DNA of 64,000 nucleotides from Portunus trituberculatus (GCF_017591435.1 NC_059283.1:3925185-3989184), one strand, 5' to 3'. Numbered from the stretch's first letter, positions 13,231 to 25,871 are shown. Numbers and translations: made by a program. The notes: generated by a model not told the origin, from the letters alone.

Positions 13231-14747
13231 CCCGAGCGTCCTCATCGGCGGGAATGGCGCGCCATCCACCGTGACATTGTCGAAATTGGCCGCGTAAATC
13301 TTCGAAAGCGTTTATCAATTTCTTGTAGTTAAAGGTGCGTCACGTGACGTATTTTCCACCGTCAACATTATATCAAAGAATAATTGCACGGTATGAGGGT
13401 ACGAAATTGGTCCCGCGCTGAGAGGATGACTGATGTCCGTCATTTCGCCACTTTTCAAAACGTTATTAACTATTTTGTCGCGTTTTAAGATCTCAGTAAT
13501 AGCTGCGGGAGTGATGAATCTCCTCCAAACACGACACCTTTAATTGTCTTCAGGTGTTTCCGCTCTTCGCGCCTCGCTGATTAATGTTACGTGTATCTTT
13601 ACATCTCACCTGTGTCACCTTTCACCGTCTCCTTAATTAATGTCGTTCTTGGTCTCCTTTCCCGTCACCGTAACTCGCTTTTGTCTTGCCTCACAATCTG
13701 CCTCGCGTCACTCAGAAAGCAGTCAGGTGCAGGAAGCGTGTAACAAATGCACTGGCAGCAACACACACTATGCACTTATATCCGAGGAGCACAAAGAACA
13801 ATCGTTATGTCTGTTGACCCTTGTGATTGAGTGCACTCCTTGAAGTAAAACTCAGGATAACAAAGGTGAAGATTCATCTATAATTCATTCTTCCTTTCAC
13901 AGTGAGGCCAGTAGATAACGCCTGATACAATATTAAAAAGATAATTTATTTATGAATGTTGTATCTTTTTCTGAGGTAAGTGCTGGTAACAAATGCACTT
14001 TCTTTGTCAAAAGAAGACAGGCAGAGACTCACTGCTGACCTCCTTGTTTTAGTTTTTTTTTTTTTTTTCTCTCTCGTCACTTTATACATGTCCACTGAAA
14101 GATAGACACACACTTCCCCCACGCTGTTAAATACTAGAATCCGCGACATCTACATTGTTAGTCCAGCACACGCACCACCGCACCACGAATTTGAAGTAAT
14201 GGCTATTGTTTTCACTCTGCTAAAGATTGGAAGTGAGGAGCTTCGCGTTGTGAGGTGCGCGCCAACCACCACGCCGAGGGCCGCATCCAGTTCATTCATT
14301 ATACAACTGATTAAATCGTGCATTAGCTCCGGCCATTTGCGTCTGCGACTTTTGCTCTCCACGTTATAAAGTCGAGGCTTGATTAGCGTTTAGAATTTTT
14401 CCATAAACTCCCGTTATGGGGAAATTTCTGGATTAGACGAGATTGCGCCCATGAAGTTACGGATTATTGAAGGTAATGGGCGGGAGGGTCCGAGGCCACG
14501 AGGTCCCGAGGCCGAGGGAGATGGGGCGGGCCATGACAGACCTACAACACAGGCCTAGAGGGGCGTGGCGAGGCTCCTTGCACCCTGGAAGGAAGGATCG
14601 CCCGTAAGACATAAGTCGATAGAGATTAAATTCTTATTCTACCTTGTTTTCCCTTAGTAGGATATCCTCTCCTACGCTGAAAGGGAATAGAGACCAGAAT
14701 TGCTTGTACTTCTCTCCCTCCTTTTCCTGCTCTGTTTTGAATGATCA
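13231..14747. other. CpG-bearing unique island
   Basis: Contains the CGTCACGTGACG palindrome, a GGCGCGCC palindrome near 13257, GC-box-like GGGCGGG, GGGGCGGG and GGGGCGTGG at 14479-14570, and almost no simple repeats apart from a short T-run at 14054-14068. Candidate regulatory DNA; no protein-coding signal. Confidence 0.5.
13338..13349. promoter_or_regulatory. Perfect 12-bp palindrome with central E-box CACGTG
   Basis: CGTCACGTGACG is its own reverse complement. It contains CACGTG, bound by bHLH factors of the USF, MITF/TFE and CLOCK classes, and two overlapping TGACG half-sites. Binding is inferred. Confidence 0.35.
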
Positions 14748-14925
14748 CCCATAAAGGACATGACGATAAGGATGAAAGTCACCAATTTTATGCATTACAT
14801 CCTTCTGTGTCTGCGAAGGACCCTCACCCTTACTGCACATGACGGTAGCGCTTGGAGTCCCTCACTGCTCTCCCCTTTGTAGGATCTGCACCCAAAAGGC
14901 ACATGACGATAGGGATCAAAGTCAC
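14748..14925. repeat. Three-unit degenerate minisatellite
   Basis: The block (A)AAGG(C)ACATGACGATA followed by GGAT(G/C)AAAGTCAC occurs at about 14748, 14830 and 14891. The ACATGAC anchor lies at 14758, 14837 and 14901. The middle unit is more diverged. Confidence 0.55.
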
Positions 14926-15456
14926 GTGTTGTGTGCCTCGCTGCCTCCCTCCTCCCGCGCTTCCTCATGATAGCACAGCGGCTTCTTTCAGCTTTTATAT
15001 CACCGGGTTTGCGTACTTGAAGCTCTGAACTCATAAACTTAATGGCATTTTCTACTCCTCTATTCTCTCTCTTTTTTATCTCACCCCCTCCTGTCTGCAC
15101 GTAATTCACCGGGAGTGTGTTTAATGGACTGGAAAAGAACCTAGGCTGTGTGCCCCTCAGTGTGTGTATGTGTAAAGGGAGGGATGATGGAACAGGGGAG
15201 AGGGGAGAGTGATGGAATGGGGGAAGGGTAAGGGTGAGGTTGGGTTGTATTATTATTATTTTTTCCAGGTGTTAAAGGTTGACTGCCTCGCTTCCATTGA
15301 CGGTAGAGTTAGAGGAGGACTAGGAGGAGGATTAGGAGCAGGAGGAGGAGGAGGGAAGGGAGAAGTGTGAACGAAGCGTGAAGGAGGGAAAGGGTGAGGA
15401 GAATAGTGTGTGGTAGGTAAAGTAGTTGACAAAGAGGGTGAGGGAGAGGGAGAGAA
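14926..15456. other. Unique DNA, purine-rich at its end
   Basis: Mixed composition to 15240, then GGA-rich to 15456. Nothing recognised. Confidence 0.6.
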
Positions 15457-16221
<765 letters not shown>

Positions 16222-16385
16222 TCATATTTCTTAACAAATTTATTTTCTCTTCATACAAACTCCCAAAAAACTAAACTTATTACATTTAATTACAATTTCT
16301 TATATTTCTTAGTAACTTTATTTTCTCTTCATACAAATACAAAAAAAAAAACACTAAACTTATTCCATTTAATTAGTTTCTTATA
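16222..16385. repeat. 78-85-bp imperfect tandem duplication, AT-rich
   Basis: ATATTTCTTA, TTATTTTCTCTTCATACAAA, an A-run, CTAAACTTATT and CATTTAATTA occur from 16224 and again from 16302. Confidence 0.75.
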
Positions 16386-16619
16386 CGTATTAATTGACAA
16401 CACTTGAGAAAGAAAAAAAAACTAAACTAATTAAAACAAAAACAGCTTTACTGGTCCAGACGTGAGAAGTAAATGATATAAGACAAAAAATAGTGCTGGA
16501 AGAACCAAACTTTTGCCCTTCGTGTGTGTATTGATTACGTTGAGCTGCGGCCAATAATTACTTTCAGACACGACACTGGGCAACTCTGAGGCGTGACAAG
16601 CAATGACGGGGCAGAATAT

Positions 16620-18110
16620 CTAAGTAACACTGACTGACGAAGGATGAAGAAAGAGTTGATTATGAAGATAGACAAAGAAATAGAAATGAAGGAAATGGGA
16701 GTGATAAGGAAGCATACATAAAGAAAAGAGGGAGAAATTAATAGATGATAAAGACAATGAGGAGTGAGAAATAGAACAGATTAAGCAGAAATGGTGGAGG
16801 ATGAAGAGGGATGAAGAAAGAGGGGAGATAAAGAAAATGGAGGAGGGAGATGACGATGAAGTGGAAGAAAGTAATAGGAGACGTGAGGGAGTAGAAATGC
16901 AGGAGGAGGAAGAGAAGGATGAAAACAGAAAGGAAAGGAGAGATAAGGAAGTAGGAATGGAGGAAGAGGAGGATGAAGGAGGGAAAGAAATACGAGAGAT
17001 AAAGAAGGAGAAATCGTTGAGGAATAAGAAAGAACCGGAAGTCAAGTTTAAAGAGGAAGAGAGGAAAGGGAAGAAAGAGGAGGAGGAGGAGGAGGAGAGA
17101 ATGATAAAATAAGAGGAAGAGGTGAAGCTCAAGTTTGAAGAGGAGGTAAAGAAGGAGGTGGAGAGGACAACAAGAAAAGATAAAAAATAAAGAAAAAAGG
17201 AGTTCGGATAAGAATTTGGAGTATAGGAAAAAGCAGAAAGGAGGTGAAAAATTCATAAGAGAAGAAGGAACAGGAAGTGACGGGCAGAAGAGATTTGAGA
17301 ATAAGAAGAAAAAGAAGAGTAGATAACAGTAAGTAATAAAAAATGAAGAAAGTGGAGAAGGACAAGCAGAAAAAAGATAGAAATGTAGAATTAGAAAAAT
17401 ACAAAGGAGAGTTTTTAAACAAATGATAAAGAAGGAAGACGCAAAGAAGAAAATATAAAAGAGGGAAAACCTGACAAAAAGAAGGAAAAGTAAAATTGAA
17501 AAGAGTAAAAGAAGAGAACAAAGAGAAGAGAAGAGAATGAGAAAAAGGATCACAATGCGGACTAAAAAAAATGTGAAAATGAACAAAGGGAACGACAAAG
17601 AAACGAAAAGTAAAGAAGAAAAGATAGAAGTGGTGAAAAATGTAAAAAAAAAATGGGTAAAAATTAAAATGAAAAGAGGAGAAAAATAGAAAAGAAATGA
17701 AAACAAGAACCAGAAGCTAGAATGAAAAGAAAGAAGAAGAATGACAAAGAGAAAAATAAAAAAGTTAAAATGTAAAAAATGGTGGAAAGGAAATGAAAGG
17801 GGCGAGGAGAAGGAAGAAGAGGAAGAACAAGAACAAGAATAAGAACAAGAAAGGAAGGAGGACGAGGAGGAGAAAAAAGGGTGACAACAGGGAAAAAAAG
17901 GACAAGGAAAAGGAGGAAGAAGAAAGGATAAGAAAAAAAGCAAGAAAAGACAAAAATGAAGAGAAAAGGAGAAAGAGAAAAACACATCCTAAATAGTGAA
18001 AATTGGGAGAAAAGAAAAGAACAAAGATAAATAAGACTCAGAAATATAAAAAGCAAAAGAAAGAGAAAGAAGAGGACGCGAGCACGGAGAGAGAGAGAGA
18101 GAGAAGAGCG
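16620..18110. other. 1.4-kb non-periodic purine-rich tract
   Basis: The + strand is dominated by A and G with no fixed repeat unit, ending in a short GA array at 18089-18106. The 415-residue minus-strand frame (16738-17985) is Phe/Leu/Ser-rich throughout and is a compositional artefact. Confidence 0.85.
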
Positions 18111-18119
18111 ACAAGGACT

Positions 18120-18580
18120 AATGTGATAGAATATTTAAGTGATAAAAAGCGATGTACTCCCGGAGGAGGGATGGCCGGCGCGCTATCTCGCTGCTCCATG
18201 CTTCTATAAGGCTCAGGAGGATCACCAACAGAGCTTCCGCGATCCACCTAATTAATGGTACGCCGAGTTGAGCTTCAAGTCATTATTTTTAAGGTAGATT
18301 ATTCATATATTTTTTCACTACACCCTTATTATTTTTTCTTTGAGAGGCACACAGAACCATTTGCGTCTTTCTCATGTGACATTTTTCTTTTTCTCAGTCG
18401 TTAATTTCTGCCCTTTCTTTGCCTCTCCTTTCCTGTCCCCCTCCCCCTGACATTCTCCCTCTCTCTGTATCTCTCCCTGCCATACAGTCGACGATATTGC
18501 AAGAAGAAAGAGGAATACAAAGACTACGCTATAAAAAACTGGACCAATACGACTTTTTGAGGAACCAGAAGGCTTTTATC
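18120..18580. other. Short CpG-bearing patch then AT/pyrimidine-rich DNA
   Basis: 18140-18300 has GCCGGCGCGC, GATCCACC and CTAATTAATGG (homeodomain-like) and looks like conserved non-coding sequence. No exon. Confidence 0.45.
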
Positions 18581-18943
18581 TCCATCTGAGCATCTTAGCT
18601 TTGAAGAAGAGGAGTTGAAGAGAGGAAAGAAGAAGGGAGTAAGGATAGGGTACTTGGGAAAAGGAGTAAGAATGAGACAAATAACTTGAAAGGTCTGATA
18701 CGAAGCAGGAATATGATAAGAATGGAAGGAGAGAAAGAAATTGAAGAGAGAGACAGAAGGATATTGAGGGAAAATGAGAAAGAATGGAAGGAATAGAGTT
18801 GAAAGAGAGGACACGAAGGAAAAAAAATGAGATAGAAATGGGAAGAAGGAAACAAGAAAAGAAGGGAGAAACGATAGAATACTGAAAAAGGAAAGAAGGA
18901 AGAAAGAGAAGCTGAAAGAGAAGACACGAAGGAGTAGAATACA

Positions 18944-18944
<1 letters not shown>

Positions 18945-19014
<70 letters not shown>

Positions 19015-19227
19015 GTGTGAATAGGAGGGGAGAAGGGGAGGGAGATCAGTGTAAAAAAGGAAAAGGGGGAGAGAAAAGGAAAGGAAGAGGAGGGAAGGAG
19101 GAATGGAGGAAGAGGATCAGCCATGGAAGAAAGAAAACCGTGGACAAGGTATGAAAAAGAGAGAGAGAGAGAGAGAGAGAGAATAAAAGGAAGCTGAAAT
19201 ATTGTTGAGGAAGGCGAGGGAGGGACC

Positions 19228-19286
<59 letters not shown>

Positions 19287-19371
19287 GGTAGGGAAGAGGG
19301 AGGAAAATATATACGCAGTAGTTGTGGAGGTATTGGAGTATTGGAGAGAAAAGGTGCGGAGGAAGACAAGC

Positions 19372-19418
<47 letters not shown>
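18945..19418. repeat. GA/GA/CT/GA array cluster
   Basis: GA 18945-19011, GA 19157-19182, CT 19230-19283, GA 19374-19418. The flanks from 18600 are purine-rich on the + strand. Confidence 0.95.
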
Positions 19419-19419
<1 letters not shown>

Positions 19420-19479
19420 ATTATTTAGTTTCAATGCCACATTTGCTGATGAAAATCGTAGAATAAAAGCAATATAGAC

Positions 19480-19497
19480 TACTGCTACTACTACTAT

Positions 19498-19574
<77 letters not shown>

Positions 19575-19708
19575 AAGTGGATTGAGTGATAGACAGACCA
19601 ATATTTCACTTCCATCCTATTAACTCTTTCTCTGAAGTTGTGAAATTTTGCAAACTTTTTTTTCGTCGATTATGATTGAGAAAATTAATTAAGGAAAAGA
19701 AATATGGC

Positions 19709-19775
<67 letters not shown>

Positions 19776-20008
19776 AATAAGTTAATTAAAAATGCTGAAA
19801 GAAGAAAAAGTAGATGGATTGCTTCTGGGAGGATTTTGGGGAAGAGGAGGAGGAGGAGGAGGAGGAGGAGGAGGAGGAGGAGGAGGAGGAGGAGGGATTG
19901 ATAATTCTCGAAAGGGATTAATCAACTTGGGATAAAGTTAGTCCGTAATTGGGTTTGGTAACGGAATCCTGCGTCCCTTGAGAGTGTGTGACGATGATGG
20001 GGGATGAT

Positions 20009-20066
<58 letters not shown>
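19480..20066. repeat. (CTA)n, (GA)n, (GGA)n, (GA)n
   Basis: CTA 19480-19574 (about 30 units), GA 19712-19772, GGA 19844-19895, GA 20012-20066. Confidence 0.95.
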
Positions 20067-20069
<3 letters not shown>

Positions 20070-20423
20070 CTACATTCCACTCCTCTCACCTAGTACAATT
20101 ACACCACAAACTATCTTCCCTCACCTCATTCCCTTCACATTCTCCTTCTAATTCAACCTCCACTACCCATTACTACCCCTCTCTCTCTCTCTCTCGCTCT
20201 CTCTCGCTCGCTCTCGCTCTCCGCACGTCTCCACGACACCAAAACAACCCCATATGTTCGTCGGCCGGGGAATAAAGTGCGGTAGTAACAGGGCGGCGTT
20301 TGCTTAATCACGAGTAATATCTCAGGCCGATGCTGCTCTAAGTGTAAGGAAGGGGAGAGAATTACCTGGGCGTAAGGGAACATAATGAGTGCTCGCCCTG
20401 AAATGTGAGAAATTAATCTGGGT

Positions 20424-20424
<1 letters not shown>
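20067..20424. other. Unique DNA with a short CT/CTCG run
   Basis: CT/CGCT units at 20179-20221; the rest is mixed sequence with CACGTCTCC and several CGs. Nothing assigned. Confidence 0.6.

Positions 20425-20488
<64 letters not shown>
20425..20488. repeat. (CT)n array
   Basis: About 64 bp of CT. Confidence 0.95.
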
Positions 20489-20494
<6 letters not shown>

Positions 20495-20615
20495 GTGTTG
20501 TTTTTTTGTGTGTGTTCTTTCTCAGGTTGTGTAGAGTTGGTTACTGATGTGTTGTTTGTGTTGTTTTTATGCTGTTGTTGGGAATGGTGGTGGTGAAGAT
20601 GCATTCTCCTCCTCC

Positions 20616-20782
20616 TTCTTCTTCTTCTTCTTCTTCTTCTTCTTCTTCTTCTTCTTCTTCTTCTTCTTCTTCTTCTTCTTCTTCTTCTTCTTCTTCTTCT
20701 TCTTCTTCTTCTTCTTCTTCTTCTTCTTCTTCTTCTTCTTCTTCTTCTTCTTCTTCTTCTTCTTCTCCTCCTCCTCCTCCTC
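20616..20782. repeat. (TTC)n array of about 50 units followed by (CTC)n
   Basis: Uninterrupted TTC from 20616 to about 20766 (GAA on the minus strand), then CTC to 20782. It is a homopurine-homopyrimidine mirror-type repeat. Confidence 0.97.
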
Positions 20783-21259
20783 TCATTTTCTACTACTACT
20801 ACTACTTATACTACTGACGAAGGAAAGTGAAATACCACACTTCTGCATGCGTTTCATTTTCCTCCTTCGGGTTCCTGGAGTTGTACATTGAAGGAATCTC
20901 CTGAAGGGAGGGGGTGCTGAAGGAGGGTCTGGAGTCACCTTCCTTACTGAGACATTGTGCTTTCACTTCTCTGAGTCTTGGAGGCCAAATATTGACCTTC
21001 CATTTGGCATCGTCCACCGCTTCACTTCACTTTCGTCTCCGTCACTTCACTCACTTCTCTTTTCATATCTCGTGTTTTCTTTTTTCTCATGATGAGTTTG
21101 TTTTAGGCTTATTTTGTGTTAATTTTGTTCATCTCTTATTTTTATTTTGTCTATTTTCTCCTGTTTTTTTTTCTTTTTTTCGTTTTGTTCTTTTTATGTA
21201 TCGCTTCTAATTTCCGTTTATCTCCCTTTTTTGTTTCCTTTATTTTCTTTTTTTTCATC

Positions 21260-21349
<90 letters not shown>
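21260..21349. repeat. (CT)n array
   Basis: About 90 bp of CT inside a pyrimidine-rich stretch. Confidence 0.95.
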
Positions 21350-21352
<3 letters not shown>

Positions 21353-22600
21353 GTAATGCAGTTTCTCTCTCTTCTCCAATACTTTACGCCTCTTTTTCTC
21401 TTTCTTTTCCCCAGTTACTATGTGGAAAGTTACCTGTAAAACTGTTTCACTCACCTGTGTTTTCCTAATCGAACTCTCCCGAACTGTCCATGGTTACTTA
21501 ATGTTTTCATTTTTACCTGTTTTCCTTTTCTTTTTCCTTGTTTAATCAGTGGAATTATGTTTTTTTTTCTTTTCTTCTCTATGTCTTCCTTCTTGTTTCG
21601 TTTCCTCCATCTGTTTCTTTTCTAATATTGAGTTTTGGTTCTCTTCCCCCTTGTTGATTTCCTCCTTTTCCTCTTCACTCGTGCATTTTCGCAAACTTTC
21701 ATTAATTAACTTTTGTAATTAAACTGCTAATCATTTTGTATTCACCTGCCGCTTCCGTGTTCTCTCTGACGCTTTTTGTAATCAAACTCACTTGTTTTTT
21801 TTTTTAGGCATCTATTTTTTGTTCCTTTTCTCTAGCAAACCTATGTTCTTTTCGTGTGTTGTGGAGTTTTGCTTGTTAGAATCCTTTCACCTCATTATTT
21901 ATTTTAGTTTCATTAGTTTTATTTCTATTTTGTTTTTATTTATTTCCTATTAAACTACTTCCATTTCCCGTGTTTTTTATTTCTTTTTTTTTTTTTTCTT
22001 GCGGTTTGATTTTTTATACAATTCCTCCCTTATTTACTCTGCTTTCTAAATATCCTCTCATCTTTGCTATCTACTAATATTATCTTCACTGCATTTCTTT
22101 CATCTCTTGTGTGCATCATTTTGAACTAGAATTTTTATTTCTATCATTTTTCCTTGCTTTTTCCGCTAACTTTTATTTATGTATCCTCAGTGCTCTCAAT
22201 TTTCCTTTCTTCTCCTTTTCTGGAATATTTTTTAGTTCATTTCTTTTTATCTTCGTTTATATAACTGTCGTTTCATTTTTTTTTCTCATTTCCACTTACC
22301 ATTACCAATAATTTATCTTTCCTTTATATTTCTTTGGTTTCTCTTTCTGGAATACCAACTCCATTTTCCTTTCAGTTCTTCCAATGTTTACCGTATTTTT
22401 CACACCAAACATTCATTTTTCTCTGGATTTACTTCTAATATTCTCTACCCTCACTTTTTTACACCACCCGAGAAGTCAACACTTATCCCAGTACTTTCAC
22501 ACATCACAAACCACATATCACTCATCACCATGTTTATTTTACCCTTACAAATATTTCCTACTCTCCTACTTGAAATGTGGACCTAATATATATTCAACTT
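21350..22600. other. T-rich/pyrimidine-rich unique DNA, 1.25 kb
   Basis: The + strand is dominated by T and C with many short T-runs. No gene, element or period found. Confidence 0.75.
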
Positions 22601-22906
22601 TATAATCCGGTTGAGCCTTTCGTTGCCTCCGCCTCTATCAACCCCCTGCCTCTCCCCGCCTCTCCCAACCCTGCGGCGCCGCGTCCTCGGTCCCTCAAGA
22701 CAAACAAGGCCAGTAATGAGGTGAGACGCATGTGGGGCTGCACGGATAAAATTACCTGGAAAAATTCTCCTCTCGGGAAATACTCCTCACTCCACCTGGC
22801 GGGGTAGCGAGGGCCAGGTGATGCAGGTGTGTTAATTGGCTGCGGAACACCTGTGCTCTCACTCACACGCGGGCTCGGTGATGGATGCTGTTCTCCGGTT
22901 TCGTTT

Positions 22907-22908
<2 letters not shown>
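22601..22908. other. GC-rich patch
   Basis: Contains GCGGCGCCGCG (22673-22683), CAAACAAGG, GTAATGAGG and several ACCTG/CAGGTG words. Resembles conserved non-coding DNA; no exon. Confidence 0.45.

Positions 22909-22968
<60 letters not shown>
22909..22968. repeat. (GT)n array
   Basis: About 60 bp. Confidence 0.95.
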
Positions 22969-22971
<3 letters not shown>

Positions 22972-23670
22972 TGGTGGTTGGTGTTATTACAGAATTTATT
23001 TATTTTTCTTGTGGTTAGCATTCTATATTAAAATTAAGTTCGTGTGTATCGTTATCAAGTTTTATTATCATCATTATTTTTGTATTGACTTGCAGTGTTA
23101 TTATAGCAATCATCATATTTTTTTTTACCTTCTATTGCCATAATATGAAAATTAACTTGCATATTGATATCAAGTATTTTTTATTCTTTTTCTTTGTGTT
23201 TATATTTCGTATCGACTCTTGGTGTGTCATTACAAGAAGCATTATACATTTTTTTCTTGCAAGTTACGTAGCAAGTAATAATTTTCTTTATCTTATTTGG
23301 CTATTTTTTCACACTCCTAGTTATTGTTTCTTACTGACATTGACTTTCTTTGCACAAATGTATGTAACCATCGTGTTTTTGCTTCCGGAAGTCTTACACT
23401 TACATTTTCCACCACTCTCGAAACATAAGCGAACAAAACAGTGGATAAATCATGACAAATAAGTGTTTATTTTCTGCAATACCTCTCCTCAGCTTAACAT
23501 TAGAGGAACATTGATCTTAGAAAATATACAGTTTTGACCGATGTGAGATTGACTGCCGTTTGTAAATAAAATATCCCACAAGCCTTCAGCCACGTCATTC
23601 AAAAAGTGATGATTGACCACAGCAACGAGGTCACGCGGCGCCGGATGGGATTACAAAAGCTGCCTTGCAA
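22969..23670. other. AT-rich unique DNA
   Basis: No structured feature until the direct repeat at 23671. Confidence 0.65.
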
Positions 23671-23757
23671 AACTCCACTCAATCCGGATTGAACTTCTAA
23701 CTACACTGACCTGGAACTGAACTCACAACTCCAATGAACCCGGATTGAACTTTTAAC
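23671..23757. repeat. Direct repeat of about 31 bp (period about 56)
   Basis: AACTCCA(C/A)T(C/G)AA followed by CCGGATTGAACTT(C/T)TAAC occurs at about 23671 and 23727. Similar half-copies such as GGAACTGAACTC lie between them. Confidence 0.55.
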
Positions 23758-23951
23758 CTTTAGGAGTTTAGCCAAGAACTCTTCTAAGAAACACGCTGTC
23801 CAGGCAATAGATCTGTCTGGAGCAATGATTAGCATAAAATAACACTTATGGCCTCTCATACTAAGGCTCATATTTTGAAATGCTTTTTTGCCTTTGGTCT
23901 CTCTGGTGCTTTCATTAGACGGTTTCTCTTAGTGATAGTATAGAAACCATT

Positions 23952-24157
23952 TTAACTCCTTCAGTACAGGAACGAATTTTTATCATGTTTTTTTTTTAGT
24001 ATTAGATGATTTTATTGACATTACTAAGCGTCTATGGACGTTAGAAGATTAATGGCCAGAGTCTTCACTATTCCAATACCTCCCATAAGTTTCTTAAGTT
24101 GTATAAAATCACCATATAGTAAGCCAAATGAATATGGAAACGCGTCATGGTTGTTAA
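23952..24157 (+). mobile_element. MITE copy 1 (TTAA-flanked, about 206 bp)
   Basis: The copy starts TTAACTCCTTCAGTACAGG and ends GCGTCATGGTTGTTAA. The core shares GAAGATTAATGGCCAGAG and GTATAAAATCACCA with the other four copies. No protein is encoded. The ends are decayed inverted repeats. Confidence 0.75.
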
Positions 24158-25042
24158 AAGTTTCAAAATCCTACACTAAGCATTTCTCCCTCACGCTATC
24201 AAGACCACACAATCGACCACAAACCCACGCGTGAGTGATTCCGCCAAGCAAATAGAGAGCATGGGGAACATAATTGGCCACCTAGTGAGGATTTTATTAA
24301 GTGCGTTCCTGGTGTTCTGAGATGTTTGGCCTGGCTTGGCATAGCAAACATGGGACGGCTGTTCATAGCAACCTCATGAATCTTAAAGCACCAGCCTGCC
24401 GTCCCTGGAAATGGAATTGTGTACTGGCAGCGGCCCCATCTGCATTCCACCCTGAATTCTTTTGTGCCCTAAATTTACCGGAGGGGAATATGTTTGCTGT
24501 CCCAGAGGCGCCGCGTTGCCTGTCCTACTGATTATTGCTGCAGTTTGGTCCCCACCCCTCCTCCTCCTCCTGGTTCTGGTTCTCCTACTCCTCCTCTTCT
24601 TCCCTGTCAACCTCCTGCCATGTGTTGTTGACCTGGACTGACCCCCGATGACCTTTTGATTGCACGCCTTTGTTGACGCGTCCAGCTGTCACTCGCGCAG
24701 TTTTTCATGGCCCATATTTATGTTGACTTTACCGTTGATTTGACCTCCTCTTCAATGGAAAGGGTTTGACGTGATTTTTTCTTTTCTTTTTATCACTTTT
24801 TACCCTCGTGACCTGTTTTGTAGTTGAATAAATGTTGTGTTTTGTGTTTTTTCATCTTTCTAGTTTGATCTTTTCTATTCGCCTCCGTGATTTGTTTTGA
24901 GTTTTGATAAGGTCGAAGTTTTGGTGTTCTCTTACTTTGAACTTGGATTTGGTCACGGAATTTGGTGTGTTTTAATATCACCCATTTCTCTTCCAAGACT
25001 TCTAATGACCTTGAGCTCATATTCAGAGTTTTTATTTATTTA
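24158..25042. other. Unique DNA with a TGACC cluster
   Basis: TGACCT or TGACCC at 24629, 24639, 24649 and 24741, and a TCC-rich stretch at 24557-24600. Otherwise mixed to T-rich. Confidence 0.5.
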
Positions 25043-25200
25043 TTTTTTTTTTATGTAAGAGGAAAGCTGGACAAGAGCTACATGAAACAAAAAAAAAGAT
25101 CAGTAAGTTGCCAGTCCCCTGCAGTCCGACAGAGCTAACAAAAAAAAAAAAATAGGATAAATGTTTTGAAAAAAAAAGAGGAAGAGAGCCATAAAGTAAA
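25043..25200 (-). mobile_element. Fragment resembling the 3' tail of the same LINE class
   Basis: On the + strand this region begins with a T-rich run, then GGAAAGCTGGACAAGAG, an A-run, GTTGCCAGTCCCCT and another A-run. The 3' end of the LINE at 33392-33490 has the same order: T-run, GGCCAAGGG, A-run, GTTGCCAGGCCCT. I read it as a degraded 3' LINE fragment on the minus strand. No coding part survives. Confidence 0.5.
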
Positions 25201-25248
25201 ACGGAATAGCAACATAAATGTAAGTTGTAGTCATAATGTACAATGATC

Positions 25249-25444
25249 TTAACCCCCTCAGTACTGGGACACATTTTTACCATGAGTTTTATGCACAATT
25301 AGACGATTTTTATTGACGTTAGGAAGGATCTATGAAGGTCAGAAGATTAATGGCCACAGTCTTCACTATCTTAATCCACCACATATATATATCTGAAGCT
25401 GTATAGAATCATCAAATAGTAAGCAGAATGAATATAAAAGCACT
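25249..25444 (+). mobile_element. MITE copy 2 (right end lost)
   Basis: It begins TTAACCCCCTCAGTACTGGG and carries the family core (AGAAGATTAATGGCCACAG, then GTATAGAATCATCAAATAG). Similarity fades at about 25444 before the right inverted repeat. It lies about 50 bp past the LINE 3' fragment and about 230 bp before the inverted SINE, so 25.0-25.9 kb holds three element types. Confidence 0.75.
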
Positions 25445-25670
25445 ATTTTCAACCGATTACTTTAACCATATCACCATTGACATAACCATGATCTTGTCTC
25501 TTGAGGTCTTTTACGTCCTTCACCCTCAAGTTTGACAGAAAGCATGCGAAATTTGCTCTTAAACATTGTACTTTAATTTTCAGACATTCTCAGATCTCCT
25601 CCAACATTGTACTTCAAACCAATTCCTAACCACATCACCTTGAAATAACTATAACCTGTTTTCTGAAGTC

Positions 25671-25871
25671 TTTTTTTTATACCATGTGGGCTTTTCACGG
25701 GAATTTATGGGCTAAAGGGGATACTTTTTGGGATACCTCCTATCTCAAAGCCCACCCGCTAGGAAACCGTTGTCCCGAGTGAGGAAGCCCAACCTACACT
25801 CGGACCGTGGACAGGATTCGAACCCGTGCGCTTGGAGACCCCCCCGACCCCAAAGCACGCATGGTTCCACT
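25671..25871 (-). mobile_element. tRNA-derived SINE, 5'-shortened inverted copy
   Basis: This is the reverse complement of the element at 11158-11379. It has a T-run at 25671-25678 (the A tail on the minus strand), then the body, then GGATTCGAACC (25814-25824), which is the B box on the minus strand. Alignment by eye is close over most of its length. Homology stops about 11 bases short of the tRNA 5' end, so the A box is incomplete. A C-run (about 25840-25846) differs from the other copy. Confidence 0.85.

Noticed and set aside
16738..17985. A 415-residue minus-strand open frame, the longest in the window
   Set aside because: It is almost entirely Phe, Leu, Ser and Ile from a pyrimidine-rich strand. 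Overlapping frames on the same strand look alike, there are no domains, and no splice or start context supports a gene.
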